Source: Gammaproteobacteria bacterium (GTDB lineage Bacteria; Pseudomonadota; Gammaproteobacteria; HK1). Taken from it: a DNA stretch of 6,004 nucleotides. Location: the NCBI GenBank assembly GCA_020444775.1, contig JAGRHX010000211.1, forward strand, positions 1 through 6,004, written 5' to 3'. Below, piece after piece: positions 5,387 through 6,004 of the stretch. Made by a program: the position numbers and the translations under genes. Every line of letters begins with the position of its first letter. The stretch's first letter is position 1. Under the pieces are notes generated by a model, which searched no databases, had not been told where the DNA came from, and saw nothing but the letters and a program-made list of their open reading frames with translations.

Positions 5387-6004
5387 TTGACCACATCAGG
5401 ATCGAGCAGCGCACCGACAACGGGTGGTGACACGGGCAGCGGCCAGCCGCGGCGGGCCGCGGTGGTCGGTCTGACCGGTGGCATCGCCTCGGGCAAGTCG
5501 ACCGCCGCACGCATCCTCGGCGAGCTGGGGGCACACGTCATCGATGCCGACCGGCTCGGGCACCGCGCCTACGAGCCGGATACCGATGCCTTCCGGGCGG
5601 TGGTAGAGGCGTTTGGCGCGGACGTGGTCGGCGCCGACGGTCGCATCGACCGCAAGGCGCTGGGTGGCAAGGTATTTGGCGACCCGACGGCACTGACCCG
5701 ACTCACCGACATCGTCTGGCCCGAGATCCTGCGTCTGGCCCGGCTCGAGATCGCCCAGGTGCGGGCCAAGAGCCCTGATAAGATCGTGATCCTGGAGGCG
5801 GCGGTGCTGCTCGAGGCCGGCTGGCAGGAGGCGGTGGACGCGGTTTGGGTGGTGGCGGTGGAGCCTTCCGTGGCCATCGCCCGGGCCACGGCGCGCGATG
5901 GCGCCAGCGCCGAAGCAATACAGAAACGCATCGATGCCCAGCTCTCCAATCAGGAACGGATCAAGCGGGCCGACGTGGTGATCCTCAACGACGGCAGCGA
6001 ACAG
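5387..6004 (+). CDS. coaE: Dephospho-CoA kinase CoaE (3' end outside window), non-ATG start
   Basis: CoaE phosphorylates the 3' hydroxyl of the ribose in dephospho-CoA with ATP, the last step of coenzyme A synthesis. The frame opens after a TAG at 5357 and runs off the right edge; 206 residues are visible from TTG 5387. No ATG occurs upstream of the P-loop. GTG 5462 is the alternative start and would remove a 25-residue Ser/Thr/Gly-rich lead. Neither has a good ribosome site. Numbered from the TTG, the P-loop is GGIASGKS (31-38), the substrate/metal motif is VIDAD (51-55) and the lid arginine/aspartate region is ARATARDG (around 168-175). The segments LGHRAYEP (57-64), LTDIVWP (106-112) and AAVLLEAGW (138-146) replace the common bacterial HP and PLLFE forms and recall animal COASY. 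Function is confident, start is not. Confidence 0.92.
   Translation, partial: MTTSGSSSAPTTGGDTGSGQPRRAAVVGLTGGIASGKSTAARILGELGAHVIDADRLGHRAYEPDTDAFRAVVEAFGADVVGADGRIDRKALGGKVFGDPTALTRLTDIVWPEILRLARLEIAQVRAKSPDKIVILEAAVLLEAGWQEAVDAVWVVAVEPSVAIARATARDGASAEAIQKRIDAQLSNQERIKRADVVILNDGSEQ

Noticed and set aside
5387..5392. TTGACC as a -35 promoter element
   Set aside because: No -10 hexamer lies 16-18 bases downstream, and the position fits a coaE start codon instead.
5131..5541. 136-codon minus-strand open frame across the cheX-coaE gap
   Set aside because: It overlaps the certain coaE P-loop region, is Arg/Pro/Ser-rich and shows no domain.
1..6004. tRNA, rRNA, CRISPR array, insertion sequence or attachment site
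   Set aside because: No cloverleaf, regularly spaced repeats, transposase or terminal inverted repeats were seen, and genes fill nearly all of the window.

Overview
The window is a GC-rich, almost gap-free, plus-strand chemotaxis cluster followed by one housekeeping gene. Gene order is cheA (3' part only), cheW, cheY, cheB, cheR and a cheX-type gene, then, after about 270 bases without a gene, the 5' part of coaE (dephospho-CoA kinase, running off the right edge). Strong GC bias at third codon positions, Shine-Dalgarno sites before cheW and cheY and the gene set point to a motile Gram-negative bacterium. A proteobacterium is the easiest guess, but phylum cannot be fixed from this sequence alone.

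Bases 1-4493 form one transcription-like block. CheA ends 3 bases before the cheW start. A 55-base spacer precedes cheY. The cheY/cheB and cheB/cheR junctions are both ATGA overlaps, so those three are probably translationally coupled. The proteins make a complete signalling core. CheA (histidine kinase) and CheW bind receptors, CheY carries phosphate to the output, CheR methylates receptors and CheB, once phosphorylated, demethylates them. The kinase carries two CheW-like regulatory domains in tandem instead of one. CheB has a long low-complexity linker. CheR has a short beta-subdomain loop, suggesting it does not need a receptor pentapeptide tether.

Bases 4494-4639 are non-coding and hold a perfect 8-bp inverted repeat just before a 158-residue CheX-like gene. 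That protein has the E-x2-N phosphatase signature and is the likely phosphate-removal device of the pathway. No cheD, cheZ or receptor gene is visible.

Bases 5117-5386 hold a hairpin after the cheX stop, an imperfect direct repeat and one AT-richer patch, but no gene I can support. CoaE then starts, apparently at a non-ATG codon. Its sequence resembles the dephospho-CoA kinase domain of animal CoA synthase (COASY) more than the usual E. coli-type enzyme. I found no wholly new system. The most useful leads are the tandem-CheW kinase, the COASY-like CoaE and the cysteine-rich CheX with its upstream inverted repeat.
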